Shown: piece after piece, positions 18,011-27,667 of the stretch
Layout of the letters: the number at the start of each line of letters is the position of its first letter
How positions within the stretch are numbered: position 1 is the stretch's first letter
From: VAZQ01 sp963753575
Lineage (GTDB): Bacteria > Pseudomonadota > Alphaproteobacteria > Rhizobiales > Xanthobacteraceae
Reading direction: 5' to 3'
Assembly (NCBI GenBank): GCA_963753575.1
Contig: CAVWCR010000001.1
Span: 806,001-870,000 of the forward strand
Length of the DNA: 64,000 bases
Notes under the pieces: model-generated
Told to the model about the DNA's origin: nothing
The model's database searches: none
Seen by the model: only the letters and a program-made list of their open reading frames with translations
Made by a program: the position numbers and the translations under genes

Positions 18011-19363
18011 TCAGCTGTGCTGCGGCCTTGGCCGAAATCGCAACGTGAAAGCGGCTCCGCCATCAGGATTGTCGGATATCGAAACGGAACCTTGTAGGGC
18101 CGTCATAATGTGTTTGACGATTGCTAACCCCAGACCAGCGCCCCTGCCATTGCGATCACCTTTCCAGAACCGCTCGAAGATCTGATCGCGCTGATCAGGC
18201 GGTACTCCGGGACCGCAATCGACCACTTCGACGGTCGGCTCCTGCGTCAAACGAATACTAACGGTGGTTGCCGGCAGCGTATGAGCCAGCGCATTTTCAA
18301 CCAAATTGCTCAGCGCGGCGCGCAGCGCTTCGGCATTGGCCTGAACGAAGATCGGACAGGTGTCGTTGAGTATTTCGAGATGTTTCCCCGATGCGACGGC
18401 AAGCGGGGCAAGATTTGTGGCGACATCGGTCGCAACGGCCATCAGGTCGACCGTTTCGTTGGGAGGCGACAATGTCTGCAGTCTCGCGACCAGCAACAAT
18501 TGGTTCACGATGCGGGTCATAAGTTCAACGTCATAGGCAAGCTTTCCTGCTGTAGCTTTGTCCTTCATGGCCTCGATATTGGCTGACAACACGGCTAGCG
18601 GCGTGCGTAGTTGATGGGCCGCGTCTGCGTTGAATTCCCGCTGACGCATGAGGCCTTGTTCCAATCGATCAAGCGCCCGATTGATCGCCTTGACCAGAGG
18701 AACAATTTCGGTCGGTACATTGCCGATCGGTAACCGGGTGTCCGCCGTCGCCGGGTCGATGTTCTCCGCCACCCGTGACACATGCGTGAGCGGCGCCAGC
18801 GCACGTTGCACGGCGAGTACGCTGACCCCGAGCCATGCAAACAGAAACGGCGCCTGTAGCCAGCCGCCATCAGTCAAAAACTCCTCATTAACCGCCGCCC
18901 TCAAATATTGGGCGTCAAGGCCATCCTCCTCTACCTGTGTGAAGAAGATCCGTCCGCCAAGGTTACTCTTCACGGCCGCTCCGAACATATGCAGGGGACC
19001 GGGACCGTCCGGATCGTAGTCGTAGGCCATTTGTGTGAGTTGACTGAACAGTGCAAGCGGTCCTGTTGACGGACCGGACCCGAACAGAACCATGCCAACC
19101 TGATCGCGAATGGCATAACGATGGAAGCCCGTCGTCGACTTGTAGCCGTTGGCAATCGATGCCGGCAGATTAAGCGCCGGTTCGCCGCGGGTGTCCAAGA
19201 CAAGGTAACTTGCGATCAGCTTCGCCTGGTCGAGAAGCACGCGCTGCCGCACCGCGATCTCGGTTGATTGCGCCTGCCAGTAGATCCACCCGTACGCAAA
19301 CATGCTCGTGAGCACCGTGGTGATTGCGAGGCTCACGAAAATCCGCCATGAGATGGAATGCAT
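18011..19363 (-). CDS. Sensor histidine kinase (QseC/PmrB-like)
   Basis: 450 aa. TM1 near residues 8-28, a periplasmic sensor domain to about residue 165, TM2 (APFLFAWLGVSVLAVQRAL), HAMP, then HisKA with the phospho-accepting His in NADAAHQLRTPLAVL. HATPase boxes: N box NLVENALAHT, G1 VVDCGPGVP, G2 GAGLGLAIV. Start codon is 6 bp after the stop of the response regulator gene, so the pair is cotranscribed in the order regulator-kinase. The divergent gene next to the pair is an ArnT-like glycosyltransferase, which recalls the PmrAB control of lipid A modification. Confidence 0.92.
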   Translation of the reverse strand: MHSISWRIFVSLAITTVLTSMFAYGWIYWQAQSTEIAVRQRVLLDQAKLIASYLVLDTRGEPALNLPASIANGYKSTTGFHRYAIRDQVGMVLFGSGPSTGPLALFSQLTQMAYDYDPDGPGPLHMFGAAVKSNLGGRIFFTQVEEDGLDAQYLRAAVNEEFLTDGGWLQAPFLFAWLGVSVLAVQRALAPLTHVSRVAENIDPATADTRLPIGNVPTEIVPLVKAINRALDRLEQGLMRQREFNADAAHQLRTPLAVLSANIEAMKDKATAGKLAYDVELMTRIVNQLLLVARLQTLSPPNETVDLMAVATDVATNLAPLAVASGKHLEILNDTCPIFVQANAEALRAALSNLVENALAHTLPATTVSIRLTQEPTVEVVDCGPGVPPDQRDQIFERFWKGDRNGRGAGLGLAIVKHIMTALQGSVSISDNPDGGAAFTLRFRPRPQHS

Positions 19364-19369
19364 TGGGGG

Positions 19370-20038
19370 CTACTCCTTAAGCAGGTAACCGATTCCGCGC
19401 AGCGTGTGGATCGAACAATCCGCGCCGATCTCGTCGAGTTGTTTGCGTAAACGTGAAATCAGCACTTCGACCGTATTGGGAGTTACGGTATCGTTCAGTC
19501 CGTAGAGCGTATCTTCCAGTGCCCGCTTCGACACGACTTGGTCGGCGCGACGCATCAGCAGCTCAAGCGCTCCGATCTCACGGCGTGAGATCGCGGCTGC
19601 CCGTCCGTCGACGGCCACCTGGCGCAGCACAGTGTCGAGGCGCAAATTCCCGGATTCAAGCACCGCGCCGAGCGCGCGACCCGGCCGGCGCAGAAGCGCG
19701 CGTAGTCGCGCAGCCAATTCCTTCATAGCGAAAGGCTTCGGGAGATAGTCGTCTCCGCCGCGATCGAGGCCAGCCACCCGGTCGTCGACGCCATCGCGAG
19801 CAGTCAGGATCAGTATCGGCAAGCCGACATTTCGCTGCCGAAGCTCGCTGATGACGTCAAGGCCGTCTCTGTCCGGCAATCCGAGGTCCAAGATGATTGC
19901 ATCGTATTCGAGACTTTTGGTGGCGTTAAGGCCGTCTGCTGCGGTCCCAAAGGCATCAACTCCGAAGCCGAATTCTCTGAGCTCTTCGACGATTGTTCGA
20001 GCTAGGCGATCCTGATCTTCTAACAAGAGAATACGCAT
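19370..20038 (-). CDS. OmpR/PhoB-family response regulator
   Basis: 222 aa. Receiver domain with acidic pocket EDQD (residues 7-10), phospho-acceptor Asp51 in ILDLGLPDRDG, the Thr of ILTARDG and Lys of PKPF, followed by a winged-helix DNA-binding domain (GNLRLDTVLRQVAVDGRAAA... and RLRKQLDEIGADCSIHTLRGIGYLL). It should be phosphorylated by the kinase at 18011-19363. A 6-N5-6 direct repeat typical of this subfamily lies about 100 bp upstream of its own start codon, suggesting autoregulation and control of the divergent glycosyltransferase. Confidence 0.93.
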   Translation of the reverse strand: MRILLLEDQDRLARTIVEELREFGFGVDAFGTAADGLNATKSLEYDAIILDLGLPDRDGLDVISELRQRNVGLPILILTARDGVDDRVAGLDRGGDDYLPKPFAMKELAARLRALLRRPGRALGAVLESGNLRLDTVLRQVAVDGRAAAISRREIGALELLMRRADQVVSKRALEDTLYGLNDTVTPNTVEVLISRLRKQLDEIGADCSIHTLRGIGYLLKE

Positions 20039-20509
20039 GGCAGCAACAATCCCGACGCGCCAATCGCCTCCATCGTCGACTGTAACGCTCCGCGCGCCAG
20101 CACCAGCAGATCGGGAAGCGTTGCGACATTCGCATTAAAGCCTGACAGGAAGCTGACATGCGCGCAATGGGGTCCGTGAGAGGATGCAATGAATACATGA
20201 GCTGCAAATGCATATAAGCCCCCTATCGGAGTGCGCTGCGTTCCTGGAGCACGGCTGTCAGGTCGCGGTCAGCGAGATCCTGTAAGGATTGGCTCCAGGG
20301 GGCTCGTGCGGATTGCGTTTCCGATGCGCTCGGGGCGGGAGGCTTAAAGGGTAGCCGCGGCTCCTCCTGGATCGATGTGGCTCCGCTACGCCCTCATCGT
20401 AAGGACTCGCACCCTCTACTCAGAGCCGAACGCCCGGCGCGCTAGCGACTGATCCACTGCGCAGTTGTCCTATCCAACGAACTTGTCCTCGGAAGCCGCT
20501 ATTGGCTCC
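20039..20509. other. Divergent regulatory region
   Basis: No gene is seen in these 470 bases between the response regulator gene (leftward) and the glycosyltransferase gene (rightward). The left part holds a direct repeat (20142-20158). The right part has no obvious hairpin or promoter that I would defend. Confidence 0.5.
20142..20158. promoter_or_regulatory. CTGACA-N5-CTGACA direct repeat, candidate response-regulator box
   Basis: CTGACA at 20142-20147 and again at 20153-20158, separated by GGAAG, gives an 11-bp period. OmpR-family regulators such as PmrA and QseB bind hexamer direct repeats with exactly this spacing. It is 104 bp upstream of the response regulator start codon. Binding by that regulator is inferred from geometry and position. 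Confidence 0.55.
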
Positions 20510-22045
20510 ATGATCGATAGAGAGCGAAAAATCGTAGTGGAAGCAATCTCGTCTCGTTGGCCTGCCTTGAAAAGCGGCTACTCCAAAACAGTCATCATCA
20601 CAATTCTTGCTCTCCTAGGTGTGCGCTTGGGATGCGCAGCGTTGACGCCGCTAAGCTCTGACGAAGGTCTGTATTGGGTTTTGTCAAAGCACTTGGCGGG
20701 CGGCTATCTGGAACATCCGCCAATGAACCCGATTCTCATACGGGTTGGGACAACATTCTTCGGCGATACGGAGTTCGGCATACGTTCAATTGGTGTTCTG
20801 CTCGGCTTGCCAACCAGTTGGGCTATTTGGCGAGCCGGAGCCATCCTCTTCAAGGATGAACAAGTTGGCGCAACCGCCGCGCTCTACTTCAATTTGACGT
20901 TGGTCGCGGCGGTCGGCTCCACTCTTATGACGCCGGACAACCCCCTCATTGTCACGACAGCGTTCTTGCTGCTCGCGCTGGCCAAGCTCTGCGAATCCCA
21001 GAGGGGAGAGTGGTGGCTTGCCATTGGCGTGGCATTTGGAATGGGGATGCTTTCGAAATACACAACAATATTCTTCGCAATCAGCATTCTAGCATGGCTA
21101 TTGTTGGTGCCGAAGCAACGCAAATGGCTGTTCACAGGCTGGCCATGGATTGGCGGAATCATTGCAGCCCTTATTTTTTCCCCGACGATCATTTGGAACG
21201 CGCAGCACGGCTGGGCTTCGGTAATTTACCAATCGAAACGATTGATCGTTCACCAATGGACTTTTCGCTTAGGCGAATTGTTGGCTGCACAAATCGGATT
21301 GGCGACTCCACCAATCTTTGTGCTCGGTTGTATGGCACTGGGCGCCATGTTCAAAGGTGAAGGTGGCACACGCGATGCGCGCGTGCTCGTCAATGCGATG
21401 ATCTGGCCACTTGCAATCTATTTTATCTGGCACACTTTCCATGGGCGCGTTGAAGGCAATTGGCCGGAGCCGATTCACGTGGTGCTTGTGATTGCGGCAG
21501 CTGTTGCTGTTGAGAAGATCGAGTGGCGCGGCTCTTGGGCTAAAATAGCGTCTTGGTGTCAGCGTCTTGCCCCGCCAGTCGGGTTGGGAATGGCGGCCAT
21601 CATCTATTTGCAAGCGTCATTCGGGATCATTCCGATTGGGCGGACGGATCCTACAGCGCGTGCCTTGGGTGCCGGCTGGAAAGAATTGGCGGTAAAGATC
21701 GATCAACTGCGCAAAGAGCTTGCTTCACCCGTTGTCTTGACAACAGATTATGGGCTGGACGGCTGGCTCTCATTCTACTTGCCTTCACATCCTCCTGTTG
21801 TGCAAGTGAATGAGAGGATGCGTTATGTAAACGCTCCCACCCCGGATCTTGCTCTCTTTCGAGGACCGATGGTGCTGATCTGCAAGTCGATTGCTTGCGG
21901 CGAAGACGCTCGCATTCACCAAAGATTCGCTAGCATGGATTTGACGGCGAAGTTGGCCAGAACACGCCATGGTGTCCCGATCCAGGAGTACTTTGTTTAC
22001 AAGGTAACCGGACCGACGGGCGATCCTTTCGAGCATCACAACTGA
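20510..22045 (+). CDS. ArnT-like family 39 glycosyltransferase
   Basis: 511-aa polytopic membrane enzyme of the GT39/PMT superfamily. The first periplasmic loop has the catalytic-type acidic residues in PLSSDEGLYWVLSKHL and the GGYLEHPPMNP motif, and about eleven TM helices follow. Enzymes of this type move a sugar or aminoarabinose from a polyprenyl phosphate to lipid A or another surface acceptor in the periplasm. I use ATG 20510 (MIDRERK); the frame opens at a TTG 15 codons earlier. Neighbouring two-component genes suggest induction by an envelope signal such as cationic peptides. The actual sugar and acceptor are unknown. Confidence 0.8.
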   Translation: MIDRERKIVVEAISSRWPALKSGYSKTVIITILALLGVRLGCAALTPLSSDEGLYWVLSKHLAGGYLEHPPMNPILIRVGTTFFGDTEFGIRSIGVLLGLPTSWAIWRAGAILFKDEQVGATAALYFNLTLVAAVGSTLMTPDNPLIVTTAFLLLALAKLCESQRGEWWLAIGVAFGMGMLSKYTTIFFAISILAWLLLVPKQRKWLFTGWPWIGGIIAALIFSPTIIWNAQHGWASVIYQSKRLIVHQWTFRLGELLAAQIGLATPPIFVLGCMALGAMFKGEGGTRDARVLVNAMIWPLAIYFIWHTFHGRVEGNWPEPIHVVLVIAAAVAVEKIEWRGSWAKIASWCQRLAPPVGLGMAAIIYLQASFGIIPIGRTDPTARALGAGWKELAVKIDQLRKELASPVVLTTDYGLDGWLSFYLPSHPPVVQVNERMRYVNAPTPDLALFRGPMVLICKSIACGEDARIHQRFASMDLTAKLARTRHGVPIQEYFVYKVTGPTGDPFEHHN

Positions 22046-22386
22046 TGTGGTGGACAGCGCCCGCTCCTAGCATCAATGTAGCATCGGGTGTTCCGCCTCA
22101 TACGGAAAAAGTGTCGTCATTTCTTCTGCGGCGCGAAATGACGCAAGTGGCCCAGGGCTGCCTACCCTCTGGCTCCGCCTTTACGGTCGCTATTGGGGGT
22201 CAACCGGAAAACTTCTGCTCACATCGAGATTTACCGCCCCCGACCCCATCTCGGAACTTGCTCCATGATCGAACCCTTGGTGTCATACAACTCGCTGTAG
22301 GGGGCGGCTTTAAAGGACCTCGCCGGTTCTTAGGGCGACGCGCAAGCTGGTTTCGTGAAACGCACGTGTAGAATTCGTCGGGTTGC
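22046..22386. other. Gap with no recognised feature
   Basis: No coding sequence or RNA recognised. It precedes a truncated gene tail, so it may include a junction of past rearrangement. Confidence 0.4.
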
Positions 22387-22605
22387 CTATCGCGGCTTGA
22401 TGCCCGCGAACTTGGCTACGTTCGCCCATTTTTCCGTTTCATCCACCACGAACTTGCCAAACTCTGCTGGCGGCATCTGCATCGGGGCATAGCCCAGCTT
22501 TGAAAGTCGCGACTTCACCTTGGCGTCAGCGAGGCCGGCCGTGATCTCGCGATCCAGCTTTTCGACGATCTCGGTTGGCGCATTGCGCGGGGCACCAAGG
22601 CCGAT
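22387..22605 (-). pseudogene. C-terminal remnant of a Bug/TctC-type solute-binding protein
   Basis: The last roughly 71 residues match the end of Bug-family tripartite tricarboxylate binding proteins: GLGAPRNAPTEIVEKLDREI, LSKLGYAPMQMPPAEF and the terminal WANVAKFAGIKPR. Complete Bug proteins are about 320 aa. Upstream, the frame continues to about 22692 but the residues no longer resemble the family, so the first three quarters of the gene have been lost, with the break close to the hydrolase gene. Confidence 0.75.
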
Positions 22606-22692
22606 CAATGTGCACGAGCTGGTGTTCGTCTGGAAGAACGGTTCCGCTGTCCACATCAACAACTTCGAGCTGGGACAGCGCGCCCGATGCAC

Positions 22693-24324
22693 TCACTCCG
22701 CCGTCAGCACCGGCAGAACGAGGTGCGAGGGATGGGCGGCATCGTGGTGGATCGTGTCCGTCCCGATCTTGTCGGGCCGATAGATGTGAAAGAACAGTCC
22801 GTCGGTCACAGGTGAATCGCCGCAGGCGATCTCGACACGGATGCGATTGCCTTTGCGGAATCGATACGCCATCGGCTCCAGCGGAATTTCCAGCTTGTAG
22901 ATCTGTCCGGGTGTTAGCGGGGAGCGGCGCGCATGCGTGTAGAACGGCGCGCCGCCCATGCCGTCGGCATCGTTGCGTTCCATGTGCGACGCGCGCAGCC
23001 AGGCCTTCGTGGCGATGAAGTAACGTGGCTGCACGCCTTTGGTGCGCTCGTCCTCGTTTTGGGCGAACTGCTCGGAGACTTTGACCATGAAATCCATGTC
23101 GTCGCGTGTGGTCAGGGCGTAGAGCACGAGCGTGCCGTTGCCGGCGATCTCGATGTCCTGGATCAGCGGCCGCGACGTAAAAGTCAGTACGGCCCGCGCC
23201 GGATCGGGACCGGCAGGTCCGACCGGAACCACGCCCAGCGTCCAATTGGCCTGCGGATAGGAGTAAGACGTCGCCCCGCCATCCGATACGGGCGCCGTTG
23301 CATCGAGCGCGCCGTCGTTGAGCGAGTTCACTGAGCCCGATGGTCCCTTGTGCAGATGAAGTGTCATTCGCTCGATGCCCGTCGGCGGCCACGTATCGGC
23401 CGAGCGGACCACGCCGGTGTTACGGACTGCATACTCCACGTTCGGCCGGTTTACATAGTCGGTCTTCAGTCCCTTTAGATAATGGTCGTAGAACGGCAAC
23501 AGCGTCTTCTTGTGATACGCGATACTGTTGAAGTCGACCTGCGATGTCACCGCCGTGGCGGTGCCGCTCATGGCAAGCCTTTTCGGGCCTTTGGCGCGCA
23601 GATAGCCGTAGATGTTGCCGGCCAGATGGAGATCCTGCTTCGCCCAGCAGGCGATCGAGTAGAGCGGCGTCGTGATCTTGTCGATGTGCTCAAAGGCGGT
23701 ACGCTCCTTCCACCACGCGTCGTAGAACGGATGGCGCTGCCACTCCAGAATCAGATCGTTCGGCAGCTCGCGCGGGTGCTCCTTGTTGGCCGGATAGCCG
23801 TTCGACACACGCACGCTGGCGTTGAACCAGTAGGGGATGAACATGCCTTCGATGCCGCCGGGATATCCCATGTACCGGTAGGGATCGTTGAGCCCGTCAT
23901 AGGCACCGAGGCAGGCGAGGTGCGGCGGGTTCTGAATGCCCATGAACCACTGCAGCATGCAGTAATAGGACTGACCGATGGCGCCGATCTTTCCGTTCGA
24001 CCAACCCTGCTGTGCGATCCATTCGATGACGTCGTAGAGGTCCTGCTGCTCGGCGCGGTCCATGAAGCCGAACTGTCCCTCCGAAAAGCCGGTGCCGCGC
24101 ACGTCCATGTGGACGTAGGCATAGCCCTGCTCGACGTACCACGGGATCGGTCCAGTCTCGCGCCACAGGAAAAGCGGTGAGGGCGGCAGCTCGTTGTTGT
24201 CGTAGCGATAAGGCGAGGCCGCGAACAGGGTCGGGAAAGGCCCCGTCCCGTCGGGGCGATAAATGCGTAGCGCGATCTTCACGCCGTCGCGTACGGCGAC
24301 CTGTACGTCCTTTTCTTCGATCAT
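22693..24324 (-). CDS. CocE/NonD-family alpha/beta hydrolase (S15-like)
   Basis: 543 aa. The N-terminal alpha/beta-hydrolase domain has VAVRDGVKIALRIYRPDG and VHMDVRGTGFSEGQF. The nucleophile Ser lies in GQSYY, and DLYDVIEWIAQQGWSNGKIG precedes it. The C-terminal third is the jelly-roll X-Pro dipeptidyl-peptidase domain (LEIPLEPMAYRFRKGNRIRVEI). Members cleave esters (cocaine esterase), acyl peptides or glutaryl cephalosporins; the natural substrate here is unknown. Nearby TAXI-TRAP transport genes suggest hydrolysis of an imported ester or amide. The nucleophile elbow GQSYY departs from the common G-x-S-Y-G-G. Confidence 0.87.
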   Translation of the reverse strand: MIEEKDVQVAVRDGVKIALRIYRPDGTGPFPTLFAASPYRYDNNELPPSPLFLWRETGPIPWYVEQGYAYVHMDVRGTGFSEGQFGFMDRAEQQDLYDVIEWIAQQGWSNGKIGAIGQSYYCMLQWFMGIQNPPHLACLGAYDGLNDPYRYMGYPGGIEGMFIPYWFNASVRVSNGYPANKEHPRELPNDLILEWQRHPFYDAWWKERTAFEHIDKITTPLYSIACWAKQDLHLAGNIYGYLRAKGPKRLAMSGTATAVTSQVDFNSIAYHKKTLLPFYDHYLKGLKTDYVNRPNVEYAVRNTGVVRSADTWPPTGIERMTLHLHKGPSGSVNSLNDGALDATAPVSDGGATSYSYPQANWTLGVVPVGPAGPDPARAVLTFTSRPLIQDIEIAGNGTLVLYALTTRDDMDFMVKVSEQFAQNEDERTKGVQPRYFIATKAWLRASHMERNDADGMGGAPFYTHARRSPLTPGQIYKLEIPLEPMAYRFRKGNRIRVEIACGDSPVTDGLFFHIYRPDKIGTDTIHHDAAHPSHLVLPVLTAE

Positions 24325-24561
24325 CGTTTCCTCCCGCCGGCGCCGCCCTACACGGTTGCCTCTGCGACGCGAGGTATCATTGCGTCATATGCCGGGCAGA
24401 CTGTATCGTTTTCAGGACAATGACAACCCGCCGCGCGGCCCAACATGAGAGGGCTGCGCCGATCGAAAAGACGCCGCAGCTTGTTGCCGTATGCTCCGCT
24501 TTCGCGGACAAACGACGTGCCCTGGAACGAACAGGGGAAAAGGCTCGAAGGAGTGAAAACG

Positions 24562-25524
24562 ATGAACCTCATCCGAACAGCGATTGCGATCGGCGCCCTG
24601 ACACTGGCGCTGACTGGCGCCGGCGGCGCGCAGACGGTCAGCATCTCCACCACCCCGGCCGGGTCGTTTACCAACTCGGCGGGCGCCGCCATGGCAAAGG
24701 TGATCAGCGAGAAGACCAAGGTCCGTGCCATCATCCAGCCGCAGGCTATGGGTGGGCACGTGCCAGTTCAGTCCGGCAATGCTGAGTTCGGCATGTCGAA
24801 CTCCTTCGATGTGACGTTCTATGTCACCGGCACAGGCGAATATAAAGGCCAGGGCGAGCACAAGGACCTGCGGCTCGTCGGCTCGCTCATACCCTATCGC
24901 GTAGCGATGCACGTGCGCGCCAACTCGGATATCAAGTCCCTCCCCGAGCTCAAAGGCAAGCGCATCAGCGCCGGCTTCAATGCGCAGAAGACGATCGGGC
25001 GCATCATCGCTGCCCATCTCGCCAATGCCGGACTTTCCTACAAGGACGTGTCGGAAGTACTGACGCCGAACGTCAGCCGTTCGGCGGAGGATTTCATCGC
25101 CGGCAAGACCGATGCCCTCTTCTTCGCCGTTGGCTCGGCGGCTGTGAAGCAGGCCGCAGCGAGCGTCGGCGGCCTGCGCGTCCTGCCGATCGACTCCTCA
25201 CCCGCTGCGGTCGCACGCATGCAGGAGGTGTTGCCGGGCTCGTATGTGCTGGAGGTGAAGCCCGCGCCGAACATCGAAGGCATCAGCGAGCCGACCAAGC
25301 TCGTGGCCTTCGACATGGCGTTCTTCACGAACGTGAAGGTGCCGGAGAGGGTGGTCTACGAGGTTACCAAGGCGCTGCATGAGAACAAGGCCGCGCTGGT
25401 CGCGACGTTCAGGCCGTTCAACCTGTTCGACCCGAGCCATATGGCAAAGCCCGTGAAGGCGCTGGACTTCCACCCCGGCGCAGCAAAATATTACCGGGAG
25501 ATCGGCCTCCTGCCCAAATCCTAG
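24562..25524 (+). CDS. TAXI-family TRAP solute-binding protein (copy A)
   Basis: 320 aa with signal peptide MNLIRTAIAIGALTLALTGA, cleaved near GGAQ. The mature start TVSISTTPAGSFTNSAGAAM is the TAXI-family ligand-site opening. The ATG at 24562 follows GAAGGAG; 39 upstream codons in frame are not part of the gene. It is convergent with the fused permease at 25541-27472, with 16 bp between stops, and about half identical by eye to copy B. TAXI proteins bind small acids such as glutamate; the ligand is unknown. Confidence 0.88.
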   Translation: MNLIRTAIAIGALTLALTGAGGAQTVSISTTPAGSFTNSAGAAMAKVISEKTKVRAIIQPQAMGGHVPVQSGNAEFGMSNSFDVTFYVTGTGEYKGQGEHKDLRLVGSLIPYRVAMHVRANSDIKSLPELKGKRISAGFNAQKTIGRIIAAHLANAGLSYKDVSEVLTPNVSRSAEDFIAGKTDALFFAVGSAAVKQAAASVGGLRVLPIDSSPAAVARMQEVLPGSYVLEVKPAPNIEGISEPTKLVAFDMAFFTNVKVPERVVYEVTKALHENKAALVATFRPFNLFDPSHMAKPVKALDFHPGAAKYYREIGLLPKS

Positions 25525-25540
25525 CGCTCCAGTAGAGGCG

Positions 25541-27472
25541 CTATTCCCCTGCGCCAGGGCTGCGCGCGCTTAATGGCTCGGGTGTGGCTCGGCCAGCCGA
25601 CTGCCGCCGCGCCCGCTCCCAGACGAACAGCGTCACGGCCATGACGGCGCCGGCGAGGTTGAACCACCTCGCGGCCGCGAAAGCCCCGACCGGCAACATG
25701 AGGCAGGCGCCGGCGATGAAATAGGCGGAACGGTCGAGTAGCCCGAGGGGTCGGACCGAATAGCCCATCATGGCAGCCGAAATGATCCAGATGGCGATCA
25801 CCGCGGTCGCGAAGTCGAGTGCGATCGACAACGGATGACCGACGAGCAGCAGCGTGCCGGAATAGACGAACAGGAACGGGACGAGAAACACCGTCCAGCC
25901 CAGCATCATGGACGTGTAGCCCGTGCGCATCGGATCGGCCCCCGCGATATTGGCGGCCGCGAACGCGGCGATGCAAACCGGCGGCGTCATCATCGACAGG
26001 CAGCCGAAATAGAGGATGAACATGTGCGCGGCCATGGGCTGGATGCCCATCTGCACCAGCGCGGGCGCGATCAGGGTGGCGAGCAGGATGTAGACGCCGA
26101 CCGTCGGCATGCCCATGCCGAGGATGATCGAGGCGAATGCCGCGATAAGGAGCAGCCCGATGAGTGTGCCGCCACCGAGGATGACTAACGACAGTGTGAG
26201 CGAGAAGCCAATACCGGAATAATTGAGCGAGCCGATGATCATCCCAGCCGCTGCGCCGATCATGAACAGATCAATCACGGTCAGCCCGGTGTCGCGCAGC
26301 ATCTCGTAGAGATCGCTCAGACCGATACGCTTGCCGCCGAAGGGAAAGGCCAGCGCCAGGATCAACACCGTGACAACGGCCAGCAGGCCGGCCGTTTCCG
26401 CTGCGTAGCCGCGCCAGAACAGCGCGTAGACCAAGACGGCGAACGGAATGGCGAAGTGCCAGCCTTGCTTGAGGACCTTGCTCAGGACGGGGATGCGGGA
26501 GGCATCGAGCGGAGCGATATTGCTGCGCGCGGCCTCGAGATCGACCTGGATGATGAGCGCAATGTAGAACAGGAGCGCCGGGATGATGGCCGCAAGCGCC
26601 ACGTCGGCGTAAGGCACCTGCAGGAACTCGGCCATGATGAAAGCCGCGATTCCCATCACGGGAGGCATGAGCTGGCCGCCGGTCGAGGCGCAGGCCTCAA
26701 CCGCTGCGGCGAAGGCCGGCCGGTAGCCCACCTGTTTCATCAGCGGGATCGTGACGACGCCGACGGTGAGCACGTTGGAGACCGCGCTTCCCGAGATCGT
26801 GCCGAACAGCGAGGACCCGAGAACGGCGATCTTGGCCGGGCCGCCGCGATAGCGGCCCATCAGCGCCATCGATACATCGGTGAAGAAGACCGAGCCGCCA
26901 GATTTGAACAGCGCAGTGCCGAACAACACGAAGATCACCACCACCGTCGAGACGATCTTCAGCGGCAGTCCGAGCGATGCGGACGAATCCCACACGAGAT
27001 AATAAGTCAGGCGATCGAACGGAATGGACTTTGCTTCCAGCTGACCGGGCAACTCGCCGCCGAGCATCGCGAGCACGATGAATGCGATCGTAACGATCGT
27101 GAGCACGAGTCCCGTTGTGCGCCGCAGGCCTTCGAGCACGAGGATCACTATGACGCCCGCGACGATGAGCCCATCCAGCGGCCGCGCGGCAACCAGCTCA
27201 GACAATTGCGGAAAGCGCAGCAGGACATAGAGCGAGGCGGCGCACGAGACCGCCGCGGCGAGGATATCATACCACGGGACCGGACCCTGACGTCCGCCAC
27301 GCCCGCCCGTTGCGGGAATGTGCAGGTACAGCACCGGCATGGCGAGCGCGAGCAGCCCGGCAAGATACTGCTCGGTGTAGAGCATGAGACCGAATTCACG
27401 GAACAGGTCGGCCGAAAGCGCGATCACGGCGCAGGTCAGCGTAACCGCGAGAACGTTGATCAAGATGCGCAT
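25541..27472 (-). CDS. TRAP transporter permease, fused DctQM (4TM/12TM)
   Basis: About 643 aa. The first 170 residues form the four-helix DctQ-like part, the remainder the DctM ion-coupled carrier with motifs VFFTDVSMALMGRYRGGPAKIAVLGSS, GSAVSNVLTVG, ASTGGQLMPPVMGIAAFIMAE and GMGMPTVGVYILLATLIAPAL. Fused permeases typically pair with TAXI binding proteins, matching the TAXI genes on either side. I start at ATG 27472 (MRILIN); the frame runs up to 27568, where other start codons exist. Operon partner is the TAXI gene at 27668-28633 just upstream on this strand. Confidence 0.9.
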   Translation of the reverse strand: MRILINVLAVTLTCAVIALSADLFREFGLMLYTEQYLAGLLALAMPVLYLHIPATGGRGGRQGPVPWYDILAAAVSCAASLYVLLRFPQLSELVAARPLDGLIVAGVIVILVLEGLRRTTGLVLTIVTIAFIVLAMLGGELPGQLEAKSIPFDRLTYYLVWDSSASLGLPLKIVSTVVVIFVLFGTALFKSGGSVFFTDVSMALMGRYRGGPAKIAVLGSSLFGTISGSAVSNVLTVGVVTIPLMKQVGYRPAFAAAVEACASTGGQLMPPVMGIAAFIMAEFLQVPYADVALAAIIPALLFYIALIIQVDLEAARSNIAPLDASRIPVLSKVLKQGWHFAIPFAVLVYALFWRGYAAETAGLLAVVTVLILALAFPFGGKRIGLSDLYEMLRDTGLTVIDLFMIGAAAGMIIGSLNYSGIGFSLTLSLVILGGGTLIGLLLIAAFASIILGMGMPTVGVYILLATLIAPALVQMGIQPMAAHMFILYFGCLSMMTPPVCIAAFAAANIAGADPMRTGYTSMMLGWTVFLVPFLFVYSGTLLLVGHPLSIALDFATAVIAIWIISAAMMGYSVRPLGLLDRSAYFIAGACLMLPVGAFAAARWFNLAGAVMAVTLFVWERARRQSAGRATPEPLSARSPGAGE

Positions 27473-27667
27473 GCTCGATCTGCCGGCTGGTTCGCGTTGC
27501 TCGCCGTGGTCCGATCTCATGAGCCGGTTAGGAAACGGACGATTGCGAAATCGTTCCCGGCGGAGCAAGGAGCCGCGGCCGAAGCCCGCGCCCGCCGTGT
27601 TCGAGGACGATCTGGGCGGAGCGGCGACGCTTTCCTCAAAACGAGTGGCGTTCTGTCCGCCACGGCA

